Shown piece after piece: positions 24,018 through 36,821 of a DNA stretch of 64,000 bases; the stretch's first letter is position 1, and each line of letters begins with the position of its first letter. The position numbers were made by a program, and so were the translations under genes. The notes under the pieces were generated by a model. That model had not been told where the DNA came from. It saw nothing but the letters and a program-made list of their open reading frames with translations, and did no database searches. This DNA comes from Neurospora tetraspora (lineage: Eukaryota; Ascomycota; Sordariomycetes; Sordariales; Sordariaceae): NCBI RefSeq assembly GCF_033439725.1, contig NW_026944384.1:372001-436000 (forward strand), in the 5' to 3' direction.

Positions 24018-27000
24018 TATCACTCGCGTTTTTAAATACTCCTCTTAAATACTAACGATTATATATCCAAATACGACTATAAACTGACCGCGACTGATAT
24101 CTCCTTATTATATACGAATAGCCTGTAAATTATTTCTAATATATCCTTAAATTATCTTTATAAAACAGCTAATAATATTATATTATTAACGCTGATATTT
24201 TAGTTATTATTATTAGGCTGGGTTTAATTAAGTAGAATAATATAATCTTTAATAAATTATTAACAATATTTAATTTAAAATAAATGAATGATATAGTAGT
24301 TAAATTCGATAAATAAGAAGAATTAAAAGATATAACCGCTCCTAATATATTAATACTAATTAACCTCCTAGTAAGTATAGTTAATATATTATTAATATAT
24401 CCTAAATATATCTCTTATTAAACGATAATATAATAATATTAATTATATAAAAGTTGAAATTATAGACCTAATATTTACTTTATCCGATAGTATTAATTAA
24501 TATTTTACTTTTGTTTAAACGATATACTATATTATAATTATTTTAAATACCCCGAATCTTCTATTCTTAGTATAGCCTACGTTATAAATATTAAGAGCTT
24601 AACCGAAGTTTAGGTTAAGGCCCTATAGGACGAAATATATAAAATAAAATAGTCCGAAATAAACTAGTAATATATATAGGATTAATTCCTAATTAATTTA
24701 CGATATTATAGATTTAATATTATATAAAAAAGAAAATACTCACTAAACATACTTCGTTTAATTATTTAAATAACGCTATATATTATTATATTACTTATAA
24801 ATACTTTAATATTAAATACTATAAATATTTAAACCTACGAATTTAGTAAACGTACTAATAAAGGTCTACTATTATAATTAACAAAGAAATTAAAAACCTT
24901 TTATTTAAAATCCGCTTCTAATAAAATAAAATCCTTTTAATTAAGCAAACTATTATATATAAATCCATCCCTAATTTAGCTTTAAATTATTTTTTATATC
25001 GCTTTAATTTAATTGAAAATAATTATTTTCTATTAATACTATTTTAATAATTAATTAAGTATAAGCGATTAGGATATGTTAGGAAATATAGGGTTATAAA
25101 GAATTGAGGTCGTTATATAAGTTCATTTAGTATATAAGTAAAGTAAGTTTTTATTTAAAATGTATTCTTAATAATTAGTATTTTATTTAAAACTTATTTT
25201 TATTTAGATAATTACTGGCTATAATTGCTATTAACTAAAATATTAGAATTCGAAGCCGGGAGAGAGAATATACTTTTTTACTAGCCTTCCTAATAACTTT
25301 AATTAATATTAATTATACGTTAAACTAATTATTGAAATCTATTGAAAGGATTCTATACCTAACTTATTATATATTAAAACGTATACTAAAATAAGTATTA
25401 TATTAATAAAAAGGATGCGCTATAGTAAATAGATTTTTCTTTAATATATTTAAAACTTTTTAAAAATTTATTATTAATAAATTAGAGACTAATTACATTT
25501 AAGGCTATAGTACAATTAAGATTCGAAATTATAATATTATTATTAACTTTTATATTCAAATCGATACTAAAACTATGCTCTATATTATTATAATTTCTTA
25601 TAGTTAATATACCTATTTACCCCCCCCCCCCCTCCTAATGAAACCCTTAAATAGATTATTGATAATTTAATATAGGTATTAGAGAGGGTAGGAGATCCTA
25701 ATATAATTTAGAAGAAATAAATCTGGAATATATTGTCGATAGATTAAGGATAAAATAAAAATTAATCTACGATTTAATAGTTTTAACTTATAACCCCCAC
25801 TTTGTTCAATTCTTTAACGAATATAGTATTAATACAATTAATTAAATCTATACGAATTTTAATAATATTAATAAAGTTCGATTATTAATTAAAATATATC
25901 TCGCTCTTACTTAGTCTTTGGGAATTTCGAACCTTAAAATTGTAATATAAGAATATTAATTAAAATACTAAAATTTAAATATTCGTATAAATTTATATAT
26001 CTAGAATTTATTAAGGATAAATTATTAATTTCTCTTTAATAATATATTTAAAAGGTCTTTAACGATATGATTAATTTTCTAATTATTTATTTCTTTAAAG
26101 AATAAATAAAATTCTTTCGTAAAAGCTTTATTAAATCCTTCGAATTAAATATAAATTATAAATATCTTTTTAATATAGAAAATAAGGAAGTTATCTAATG
26201 CTTTTATCTAAAATAATTAAAATAACATAGATTATTAAATTATTCCGAATTTATTACTAATAAATTTATAATTCCTATAATTATCCCTCTTATCTGGATG
26301 CTTATTAATATTAATTCGTCGAAGATATACGCCCTTATTTTTAAAACGGTATTTAAACTTTTTAAAATTCATCATAAATATACAATTAAATAGCGGGAAT
26401 TATTTAGAAAAGGTCTTTATAATATTACTATAAATTAAAATTTTAAAAAATTATAAATATATTGTTTTATTCTAAAATCCTTCTATAATATATTTTTATT
26501 AATTCTCTAATTAATCGATATAAGTTTTTCGGCGTATATCTTTAAAATAGATCCCTACCCCCGTAAAGCTATATATTTCGCTCGCCGTATAGTATGATTT
26601 TTTTTATATCTACTTTAAGCGTAGTATTAAAAATACATAAAAAATAATCTTTAATTTTATTAAAGAATAGAAAGGTTACTTATATATTCAACCCTCAATA
26701 AATATATACAATTTTACCAGTATTCAAAATGTAAATTAAAGATTATTTATAATTATTTTTGGTTTTATCTAGGATAAATCCTAAATAGAGCCCTAATTAA
26801 TTATTCTATAGGTAATTCGCAAGATGAAATTCGGAATTGGGCTTAGAATAAGAATATTCTAACTATTTACGCTAGGTATAATTATATTTATTATAATATA
26901 AATTAAGAAATATAGGATATATTTCGATTAAATACTAATATAATCGAAATATTATATTAATAATCCTATCATGAGAACAATCAGTTGATATCGTTACTTC

Positions 27001-28340
27001 CTTATATTTATACGTAAATTATTAATAAAAATTTATTACTAATATATTTAAAATTTATTACTAATATATTATAATTAATTTATTAGTAGGAACATAAAAT
27101 TAGATCGCTATTTTATAGTATACGAATAAATTTAGATAAAGTATAGTATTAGATTTGGGTATCGAATTAATTTATTAATAGATTAATTGAATCCTAATGT
27201 AATAAAAGCAGATAGTAAATTAATAATACATTAATAATTTATTTCATATATTAATAGTTAATTTAATATAAAAAATAGAAGAGGGATAGTACGTTTATAA
27301 CGGAAAAGGTAATTAAGAAGGTATTAATCTTCCTTGATTTAATAACCCCTCCTCGTCTTTTAAGTCCTTCTTTTATTTCTATTCTATAAAATAAAATAAA
27401 ATTAATATTTATTAATTTCCCGGTTATATTATTATTTTAAACCGTTAATAACTATTAAGCCTTTGTAAAGGCTATATTTTTTAATATTACTACTCCGAAG
27501 TTAATTTTAAATATATTCCAGATGAACTAATAAAATGTATTCAGAAATCTAATGTATATATTAAACGTCGATTATTCCAAACGCTTACCTTACGGTTATA
27601 AATATCGGCCTAAAGGGTAAAGGAAAAATAAGCCGAGGACAAAGATAGAGAATTAATGCGCGTTATCGAATTTTAAAATACGCTTACGAAGCGAATAGAA
27701 GGGGAAATTATAAGTACTAAAATATAAAAAGAAAATACTGAAGTATAAATGAAATTATTTTAATTAATAAAGGAGGGTAAATTTTAAAAGCGAGAAATAT
27801 TTATCCTAATTATTAATACAATTTGCATACTCCTTATAAATAATTGACTTTTGTTAAGTAATATATTATATATAATTATAAGTTTACGTAAGAATTTAAA
27901 ATAAATAATAATACTTATACGTTTATAGGGCTACCCTTATAGAACCCTCCTTATATATACCTAATCCCGCCCTTATATAATTGGGGATATTATAATAATC
28001 ATAATTACCGAATATTTATTATACTATTATAATTAATAAATATAAAAAATAAATAATTATAAAAAGAATAAAGATATTTTTATGAAATACTTAAAACGCC
28101 TTATATACACTTTTAATTAAAATATATTACTTTTCTATAGAGAAGGTCCAGCTTAATTAATATCCTATAATATTTATCCTCATTAAAATAGACTTATATA
28201 CGTAGGGTATAAAACCCCCCCCCAGATCGTCCTTTCCTATCTTTTTTCTTCCTCCTTTTTATAATTTACGCTTTCCCTTTCGTTTCCTTGTAAGGAAATA
28301 ACTTACTAAAAACCCTTAATTAATATTTTATTACCTTATA

Positions 28341-28454
28341 TAAATAAATTCATAGTTATAATTAAATAATAAAATTTCTACGTAGAAAAATAACGTCTAA
28401 ATAAATTTATAATTATGATTGAATGATAAGGTTTCTACGCGGAGGAATAAGGTA
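28341..28454. repeat. Tandem duplication, 57-bp unit, inside the RIP block
   Basis: Two adjacent units (starting 28341 and 28398) each begin TAAATAAATT, followed by an ATTAAATAAT/GATTGAATGA stretch and TTTCTACG. They differ by scattered transitions, consistent with RIP acting on, or after, the duplication. Confidence 0.6.
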
Positions 28455-30269
28455 TTATAAATAATTCTAATATAGATGATAATTAGAATATTATCTAATC
28501 CGAGCGAATTAATATAATAAAAAATCCTAATCCGAACCCTTCCTTAATTTTCTTTAGTAGTACTAACTTCGTAATACTATTTTACCTTTACTACCTTCCC
28601 TTCTCCTAATATCGCTTAAATAATGATAGATAGGCTAAAAAATATAACAAAAATCAATGCCAAAATATATTAATCGATAAAAAATACTTACTTTACGCTA
28701 ACTATTATAATATAAGGATAATCGTATTATAGTTTAACTTCACTAATAATAGTAAAATTCTTAATTACTATAAGGGAAATAATATATATTCGTATAAAGT
28801 CACAGCACGATAGGGTAAGAATACGTTCAATATACGATGGTAAGTTTATTCTAAAAGGTAGACTTTAGCTTAGCCTGTAGAGAATGTCCGGCTAGGCTAT
28901 ATAGGTTTTTATTTTATATGCGAGCCTTTAGTAGGCTTGGGATCTGGCGCCCGGCTTCCGATTGTACACTTTTATTATTATCGTACCTATTCTACTACTT
29001 ATTATAATAGCCCCCTTACCCCGCCTTATTATTCTTATCAGTTCGTTATAACGTTTTGCTTTTTAGGGCCTTTTAGTATAATAACTTTATAATTATCCTC
29101 CCCTCTAATAATTATAATCCCTTATAGTTTAGCCGTATTTCCCGGCTTTGAAATATAGTTTAGGTTTTAATCGACTATATTTTAATATAATATAAATAAA
29201 CCTTTCGTCAGCGACCCTTCGTACTTATTCATTATTTTGTAAATACGTTTATTATATTATATTATTTTTCCCCCTAGCGACGCTTAGCCTTCTAGGCGTT
29301 TACCTACTATAGTTACCTACGCTAAAGAGTAGTTACTTACTATTTATTTTTTCTTTCTTTAAAATTAGAGAATTCTTTCTTCTCTTTTACCTTTTTTTTT
29401 TCTTTTAATAATTATACTACGACTATAATTAATATAAATTAATTTATTTTAATATAAGAGCGCTAGTTTAATAGCGACTTTGCGGCGCCTCTTAGTGTTA
29501 AATTTCCTAAAATTACTAGCTTCCTAATTACTTAAACCGAACGTATCCTTTATTAATACTTTTATAACCCCGCTAAGGGCTTTCCGTTTATTTAGCATCC
29601 TATAAATATTTTTTTACTAGATTCTTTAATTTATGAATAATATATTAGCGCTAAGTTACTTTTTAAAACGGCGAAAGTATCCTTTACGGCCTTTATTCGG
29701 TAATTATTTACTTCAACTTACTATTCCTTTATTACTAATAAATTAAGGATTTTAATAATAATTATATACGTTATTAAATTTAAAAGTAAATTTATCGCTC
29801 TATAAACTATTCTTTCTTCATTTTTAATTTATTTTATTACTTAATTTTTAATAATCTAAATCCCCTACGAATATTTTAAATTATTTTAAATTTATTAATA
29901 TTATATTTTAAATATCCTAAACCATATTTAGTTCTATATAGGTACCGATACCGGCGATCCTTCGGTTAAAATTAATATTAATAAATATATGCGTTTTAAT
30001 ATTTTTAAGACCAAATATCTAATATTGGCGTCCTATAACCGATTAGAAAAGTTTTTTAAGGAATATATTTCCGTTCGGGGTAAAAGTATTATTATCGGCT
30101 AAATTGTAAAGGAAGTTTATAGTTTCTAATGATTAATTACTATAATTATTAATTATTTCTATTTTAATTTAAACCCCAAAATTAATTTTCATTTTACTTA
30201 ATATTAACGTTATAATCTAAACCGCCAATTATTTCCTTATGATTAAATAAGCTTTAAATATAAAATAAC

Positions 30270-30814
30270 TGTTTGCTGCGGTGCCCTGACTGGCCTATAA
30301 TGATAGCACCAGTACAAGGTTGCTACAGTGAACTATGCACTTGTAGCAGAGCGGAGCGGAAGCGGTAGGAAGTACGACAGCAATGCTGAAGGAAGCAGCG
30401 TAGTTGCAAGTACAATAAAAGGATGTTGTAAAAGAGGTCTTAGAGAGGACTCTGCTCTCAAGACAGAAGATTACAGTGGACTCTGCACTGTGAGAAAAGA
30501 CTATATTGTATTGCTTGACTTGTGCTTACTTGCTTTCTTAAGGAGTGACGAACTGAAGGAGAGGAGAGGTCTCTATATACATGGACACTAAGCATCTAGA
30601 AGCTTCTGTTGAATCCTGTGATGACAAATCAGTCTGGAAGAAATGCTAGCTAAGTTATAAGACTCTAGAATACAGTGGCAAAACCTCTTGTATTCTAGTA
30701 CATTCTGTGGGGACTGAGTCAACTGATTCCGTAGAAGGAATAGTTCAACTAGCCTTCTATACTACAAGGTAGTACAAGGCAGTTACAAGGCACAGTACTA
30801 GCCACACGTTAACA
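30270..30814. mobile_element. Solo LTR (545 bp) of an LTR retrotransposon
   Basis: An island of normal composition inside the A+T-rich block. It starts TGTTTGCTGC and ends GTTAACA, so the termini are the inverted TGTT...AACA typical of LTRs. It is flanked by the perfect 5-bp direct repeat ATAAC (30265-30269 and 30815-30819), the usual target-site duplication length for Ty3/gypsy and Ty1/copia elements. No internal coding region is present, so it is a solo LTR left by recombination between two LTRs. It lacks the mutational footprint of its surroundings, so it arrived later or escaped RIP, and it is comparatively young. Confidence 0.85.
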
Positions 30815-32218
30815 ATAACGATTAGATCTTATATTCCTACTCGTCGCTTAATTTTTATACGTTAATAATAAGTGCCTTATATTAAGTATTTTTCTTATTT
30901 CGTACATATAAATAGAGGCTAGGTATTTAATATTTCTACGTAAGGAATTATACTAAATTTAAAGTCTATATGTTTGAACTTTCTCCATAGATAAATATCT
31001 ACTAATAACCGTTTTACTACTTACTATTTTAATATAGAGTATTTTAATATATTTAAATTTATAATATACTTTATAATCTTCTTTTTATGTACAAAAAAAA
31101 TAATATATAATTTAAATTAATAACTTCTCAAAAATGTAATATATACAAATATTAATTATATTATAATATTAAATCTTTTAATACAATTATTAACCGGGTT
31201 TATATAAAGTTTAAGTAGTATTATTTTAAAAAATTAAGGCCGGTGTAAGTAATTGAGCGAATAAAATTAGATTTATCCCGGTTTTATTCGAAATTAACCT
31301 ATACTATAGATTTTATCCGATATTTTACTCCTTTTAGCGGATACGTATAATATAATATAAATAGCGTAATTACGTACTCGTATTTACTAATTTAATAAGA
31401 AGAATAATTATTATATTAATTAGAAAATTTTTTTTTTTTAATTTCTTTTTCCTAATTCTTCTTCGACTATTTAAATATTTATTAATTTACCCCCGTCTAC
31501 CCCCCGCTACTCCTCCGAAATCTATTAAAATTAATTAAAGATTTATTAGCGATTTACTTTCTATAATAGCGCCTGCTTACTACAAATTTACAGCCTCTAA
31601 TGTATATAAAGAATATTTAAATAGCAATTAGAAACCCGCTAAACCCGAAGATAAAGGTAAACGCTAGGCCGTAATACCCTTTTTAGAGACCGATAAATAT
31701 ATAAATATTAAAACTAATTATTTTATAAAATATATATATAATCGCCCCTGGTAAAATCTTTTACTACTAGAAAAAACTTAAGCTATATTATAATAGCGCG
31801 GATATTTACTATAGTTTTAATATAAATAATATTTACAAATTTTTAATATTAAGTTAATAATTAATCTTTAATTAATCTAAATTATATTTATTACCTATAG
31901 TAATCTTATTAGATATCTAAAGGGTATTTACAATATTTTTAAGGAACGTTTACTTAACGTTTTAATCGGAAATATTACGGCTAAGATTTATATAGTTACT
32001 ATTAATATATAATTTATCCCTAATTAATTTTTAAATAATTTAAAACTAATTATAAATAAATTTAGGATAGTATAAAGATTTTATAGCCTTTATAACCTCC
32101 GGTTAGGCTATAACCGTCTTTATTTTTAATAGGACTTTATAGCCGGTTATTCCTAAAAAACGTAAAGTAGCGATTATTAACGAAGAATCAGACTTATTAA
32201 ATTTACTATTAATTAAAG

Positions 32219-32571
32219 AAGAGGAGTAGTAGGAGGTATAGGAAGAGGAGTAGTAGGAAGTATAGGAGGAGGAGTAGTAAGAGGTATAAGAGGAGGAATA
32301 AGAGGAAGAGTAAAAGAAAGAATAGGAGGAGGAATGGGAGAAAGTATAGGAAGAGGAGTAGGAGGAGGAATAGGAAAAAGAGTAGGAGGAGGAATAGAAG
32401 AAGGAATAGAAGGAGGAATAGGATGAAATATAAGAAGAGGAATAGTAAGAAGTATATAAAGAGGAGTAAAAGGAAGAATAGGAGGAAATATAAGAGGAGG
32501 AATAGTAGAAAATATAAGAGGAGGAACAATAAGAAGTATAGGAAAAAAAGAATGAAGAGGAGGTAAATATA
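32219..32571. repeat. Purine-rich minisatellite (AGGAGGA/AGTATA-type units)
   Basis: About 350 bases almost entirely A and G with periodic T, built from variations of GAGGAGTAGTAGGAGGTATAG and AGGAGGAATA. The long Leu/Phe open frame on its minus strand is a by-product of the composition, not a gene. Confidence 0.8.
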
Positions 32572-33027
32572 GAAAAAGACGGTTTTATAAAAGTCCCCTT
32601 TTAGAAGAACGGCAATATAAGTATTTTGGATCTATTTTTGATAAGTCGTTAATTTATTCGTAATATATTCTTTAACTATCTTTAACTAATTTAATTAATA
32701 TTTAAGTTAATACCTAATTAATAAAGAAAATAAATAAGAAGCGTAATAATATTACTTCCTCCGCTAAATTTATTTACGCAATATATAAAGAATTTAAATA
32801 GATTTATAAATTTCACTTTAAATATATTTTTAATAAATCCTTTACTAATTATCGATTTATTATAAATCTTCCTCTCTACCGTCCTAAATAAGGCGGTAAA
32901 GGCCGGAGCTACGCTATTTGGTACGAATTCCGCCGCTATCTAAATAAATCTACGGAATTTACTCATTTTTCATCTACAATTTAAAATACATCCCAAATAT
33001 ATTATAAATATATTATCAGACTTTATA

Positions 33028-33081
33028 TTTCTTTACAAGGGAACTTTAGGCGAGCGAGTAAAATTATTTCTCTACGGGGGG
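33028..33081 (-). repeat. Right copy of the inverted repeat at the RIP-block ends
   Basis: Read on the minus strand it begins CCCCGTAGAGAAATAATT and continues through CTCGCTCGCCTAAAGTTCCC, matching the left copy at 23966-24017. A fragment of neighbouring sequence (TTCATCTAC...AAATATATTATAAATAT) is present twice in direct orientation around it. Confidence 0.65.
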
Positions 33082-33330
33082 ACTTTTATATATATAATCC
33101 GGATAAACCTACAAAGCCTAATTTTTTCATCTACAGTTTAAGATATATTCCAAATATATTATAAATATATTATTGGACTTTATTCGAACTATTATTATTA
33201 ATTTAATATATTAAATCAACTCCGTACGAATATATATTGTAATAACTATATTAATCTTTTTCTTTTATAGGTCGGACCAATTTTATATAGAAATATACGG
33301 ACTATAGGGTTAGGAAGCTTTGAGTATAGG

Positions 33331-35186
33331 GTCGTGTCATCTGACCACTCACCCCCGACGTCACCCTGTAGTGTACGTATTCGTGTACTTTCGTACCAGG
33401 GGCTCTAGAAAAAGAAGTGTGACTCGTGTCGGTTGTTGATAGTTCCTGGTGTGGTGTGGTCACTGTGGTGTGTGCGGATAATTGATGTCTTCATTCACGA
33501 AATAAAAAGGACCCAAACGAAGAAAATACAAAGAGAAATCAATTCGCTCGCTTTCATGTCCTCCTCTGGTCCTTCTATTCAAGCTTGTGGGCTGAGGTTG
33601 GTCAGGGCACCAAGCAAGGTCGGCCGCTTTGCTTCTGTGGCTGTGTGGTCTGGTGGTCAGTGGCGACATGGACCGGCTTGGCGTGTATGCGGGGAAGTCT
33701 TGGCAATCTTGGCAGCTGCGAGACTGGCAACGTCGACTCACTCTCTGCTGCAATGCTCACCGTCGGTGACCTCGGTGACAAAGCGTTGTCCACGCCGACC
33801 TGTTTGCCCGTCTTGGGAAATCCGGTTCCAGTTACAGCTCATTGGTCAACTGCCCCATTATCCAGGAGATGCAATCCCCAGGCGTCTTTCTACGGACATC
33901 TCTGCATTTTCTGGGGAAAACCAGCGCCACAGAAACTTGAAAGGACAAAAGTGACCAAGGTGACGTGAGTGACATTTTGTCGTCCAAGAGCACCCATCGA
34001 GCAACTGCCAATCTCCCCCAGCTTTTCTCTTCGATTCTGTTCGAATTCGTCAGGACTCCTGGGCGGCCTGGCCTGGGGTCAACAACCCCCCGGCCACCAT
34101 TTCCCAATCCGGAGGTGATGGCCGCTGGTGGGCCGAGGAACCAGAGTTACCAGACTGCAATTGTTAGCATTTGATCCGGGCGTCTTGCTTGACGACGCGG
34201 AATGTCGATTTCCTTCCTGCCGATGTGTTGTCTTATGGCTTTCTGAAATTAGAGGGTACAATGGGGCTAGAAACACCCCGGTGTGATTTTCGAATTACTC
34301 CTCCTTGGCGTTCGATTTTCAGAGCGCATTGACCGGGCAGTTTTTCCAAGAGAGTCTGACCTCTGAAGGCTTCAGCAGCACTTTGGCTGCTAAACGGAAT
34401 TTGGACGCCAAGAGATCTCAGGTGGCAGGAAAGAACACCACAAAAGCAACGAACCCAAGGCGTTGAGAGGCGTCGCCAGTTTGAGTCGCCCAGATGCCAA
34501 CACCCGCAGCGAACAAGACGTGAGACGTGAGGAGAAGAGAGGGACGTGCTTTTCCTCTTTCCTTTTTTTTTTTTTTTTGGGGGGATTTGCTTCCGTTGGG
34601 ATGACAAGATGAACACGACGTTCCCACCACGCCAACCACTCCCCGCTCGCGGAAGAAGGAGCGATCTCCACGAATCGAAACATTCAACTGGAGGCCCCAC
34701 ATTGGCCGGGCCCGACCTCTTCCCACACAAGCACCACCACCACCACCACCACCACACAAAGTTGTATGTGTCTCGCAGCATGTCCCGACGACTCCCGCGC
34801 CTCGTCCCGCGGCCGAACCGGGAACCTATTTACACCAGAAGTACCGCTCACGGCCACATTTTCAGAAAACCACTTCAGAGGACCATTTCAGAAGCGCCGA
34901 ACACGCCTTTATAAGTAGCCTCAGAATAGGGCGACTGCCAACGTGCTCCCTCACTTGGCAAGGGCTTCCGTAGAGTATGGACAGCGGGGTAAAGTGACGG
35001 ACCTGCAGTCTCTTGTTAGCGCGTTCCGTCCAAAAGGGAGGCCCTACACTTTTGGTTGGATACGCGAACCCGCGCTTCTCGACTTGCTGTCTTCCCCGTT
35101 TTAGGCAGCCAGACAACGCATCCTTCTGACAACACATCCTGCTTCTCCCTCACGCCTCGTCTTCTTTTTCGGTTATTTCCAGTGCC
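33331..35186. other. Intergenic region upstream of the PD-(D/E)XK-like gene
   Basis: Normal composition resumes at about 33,330. No protein-like ORF is supported. A T run (34,563-34,578) followed by GGGGGG and a CAC trinucleotide microsatellite (about 34,731-34,755) are present. The last ~150 bases are pyrimidine-rich and are probably the leader of the next gene. Confidence 0.45.
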
Positions 35187-36821
35187 ATGGCTCGCCAGTC
35201 TTCAAGGAAAAGGCAAAGGCCACTCCAAGACGGCCTACAACAAAAATCGCGGGTCAAGAAGAAAGCTAAGACGGGCGACCAACACCACGAAATCCAGACA
35301 AATCTCGCCGTCGCCGATCAACAGAGCCAACGTCAAGCACAGCGCCCTGACCCGGCGTCTCCCCCGTCTCCCCCGTCTCCTCCGTGGTCTCTTCCGGCCC
35401 AATCTGAGATCGGTCCGTCGGCCAACGCTCCTCCACTTAAGTTGACGACTAAGAATCTCAGGGCCTTCGACAAGACGTGGCGTGCCCGTTTGAGAGCCCG
35501 CCGCCATTCGAATGGCCATCCTTTGTCTGATGAGTCGGGACAAACCAAGGTGACGGTGTTGTCGGAACAAACCAAGGAGACGACCGTCTCCGGTTCGACC
35601 AAGTCGAAGAGATCAAGAGCCTACAACGCCGCCTTCGCTCAAATCCTTCGAGATTGTGGAATATATTCGAACGGCGACCCCTCTTTGCTGGCCAACCTGG
35701 AAGAACTGCGGGGAGAACGAGATGTAAGGCCCTCGCTGGAACCGTCCGTATACCCCGACAAACGGGTCCAGTACTATATAAACAAAAATGCGAAGGCGCT
35801 CACGGAACTGGGTACCGAACGCGGGTTCGTGCCCGCCATCCTTGGCGAGTGCGAGCTTCCAGAGGGTAGTAACATCACTTGGAGCAACCTGAGCTCGATG
35901 ACCAAGGATCAAACTGTTGCCCCACAGCCTGATTTATACTACGGATTGCCAGTCGACGACATCGACATGTCGCTTAGGGAGAGAATCGGTTCATTGATTA
36001 TCCCCTATATACGTGATGGTGCACCGGGGGCACCGTATCTGGTCTTCGAAACTAAAGGTCCTGAGGGGAGTTTCGAAGTGCTTAAGAGGCAAGCAACCTA
36101 CGGTTCCGCAGCAGCCGCTCGTGCTCAGTTTGCTCTCGAAAACTTTGGGCTGGATCAACCCGTTTACGACAACCGGGTCCTGGCCCACGCCTGGACCTTT
36201 TTTTCTTCACCCGGCGATCTCACCCATTATGGGGTGCGCGTCAGCGCCCCAAGACCCGGTACTTCGCGGCCAGGGTACCATATGACCCATATCAAGAGAT
36301 ACCGCCTAACCGAGAGCTATGAGCAGTACCGCGCAGGTTTAACGGCCTTCAGGAACTGTAGGGACGAAGCGTATAAGGCGGCCCAGGCGCGCCTGGACAC
36401 GGCGCATGAACGTCTACGACGCATACTCTCCCCACAGGTTGAGACATGTGTCCCGGCTGGAGCACTCCCACCACTCCCCGAAGCTCAGTATGAGGACGTC
36501 GACGACGACGGATATCTCGCTGCCTCTCGCGCCCCCGAAATCCCGAATGACGTGGATGGAGGCGACACGGACGGTCTCAGCGACTCGGCACGTTTGTTGC
36601 AGGAGCAACTTCAGGAAGAATACCAGGCGTGGTTCGCGCGGTCGAATCCGCCGCTTCTCAACAACAGCGACGGCCATGACGGACTTGACGTTGGCGTCGA
36701 CCTACCACCAGCGCCTCCTCCTGATGACGGCCCGACAACATACAGCACCATGTCCCGGCCTCGCCGCAGAACACGCGCTCCCAAGAGACATCCTTCGACC
36801 GCCCTACGCACAGCAGCCTGA
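35187..36821 (+). CDS. Fungal protein with PD-(D/E)XK nuclease-like signature (DUF7924-like)
   Basis: A single exon of 544 residues, with ATG in good context (CAGTGCCATGG). Residues 1-140 are basic and disordered, with candidate nuclear-localisation stretches (RKRQRPLQDGLQQKSRVKKK). Residues ~150-415 form a conserved-looking domain. It includes an APQPDLYYGL motif with Asp at ~249, then a hydrophobic strand YLVFETKGPEG with Glu at ~288 and Lys at ~290. The D...ExK order is that of PD-(D/E)XK nuclease folds. Further motifs are RQATYGSAAAARAQ and DQPVYDN. These are characteristic of a fungal family of unknown function whose members commonly read E-x-K-G-P-D-G at the same place. The C-terminus is acidic, then Pro/Arg-rich. 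Nuclease activity is inference from the motif only. The gene sits alone between a RIP block and a MITE, a typical accessory context. Confidence 0.75.
   Translation: MARQSSRKRQRPLQDGLQQKSRVKKKAKTGDQHHEIQTNLAVADQQSQRQAQRPDPASPPSPPSPPWSLPAQSEIGPSANAPPLKLTTKNLRAFDKTWRARLRARRHSNGHPLSDESGQTKVTVLSEQTKETTVSGSTKSKRSRAYNAAFAQILRDCGIYSNGDPSLLANLEELRGERDVRPSLEPSVYPDKRVQYYINKNAKALTELGTERGFVPAILGECELPEGSNITWSNLSSMTKDQTVAPQPDLYYGLPVDDIDMSLRERIGSLIIPYIRDGAPGAPYLVFETKGPEGSFEVLKRQATYGSAAAARAQFALENFGLDQPVYDNRVLAHAWTFFSSPGDLTHYGVRVSAPRPGTSRPGYHMTHIKRYRLTESYEQYRAGLTAFRNCRDEAYKAAQARLDTAHERLRRILSPQVETCVPAGALPPLPEAQYEDVDDDGYLAASRAPEIPNDVDGGDTDGLSDSARLLQEQLQEEYQAWFARSNPPLLNNSDGHDGLDVGVDLPPAPPPDDGPTTYSTMSRPRRRTRAPKRHPSTALRTAA

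Larger units (their letters stand above)
23941..33330. mobile_element. Large RIP-degraded transposon-derived block with inverted ends
   Basis: About 9.4 kb of TA-rich, CA/TG-poor sequence without usable open frames, bounded on both sides by normal DNA. Near the left end (about 23966-24017) and, inverted, near the right end (about 33028-33081) lies the same ~50-bp sequence, starting CCCCGTAGAGAAATAATT, with similarity trailing further inwards. The block may therefore be one large element with terminal inverted repeats, or nested elements sharing ends. The right end also has a direct repeat (about 32967-33020 and 33124-33178). I cannot assign the family. It is heavily broken and old, apart from the later LTR insertion inside it. 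In Neurospora such blocks are usually DNA-methylated heterochromatin (known biology, not seen here). Confidence 0.75.

Noticed and set aside
32209-32529. 106-residue Leu/Phe ORF
   Set aside because: It is the direct translation of the purine-rich minisatellite on the opposite strand. Not a membrane protein.
34731-34755. CAC repeat resembling a His tract
   Set aside because: Simple trinucleotide microsatellite in an intergenic region. The His-rich ORF across it has no other support.
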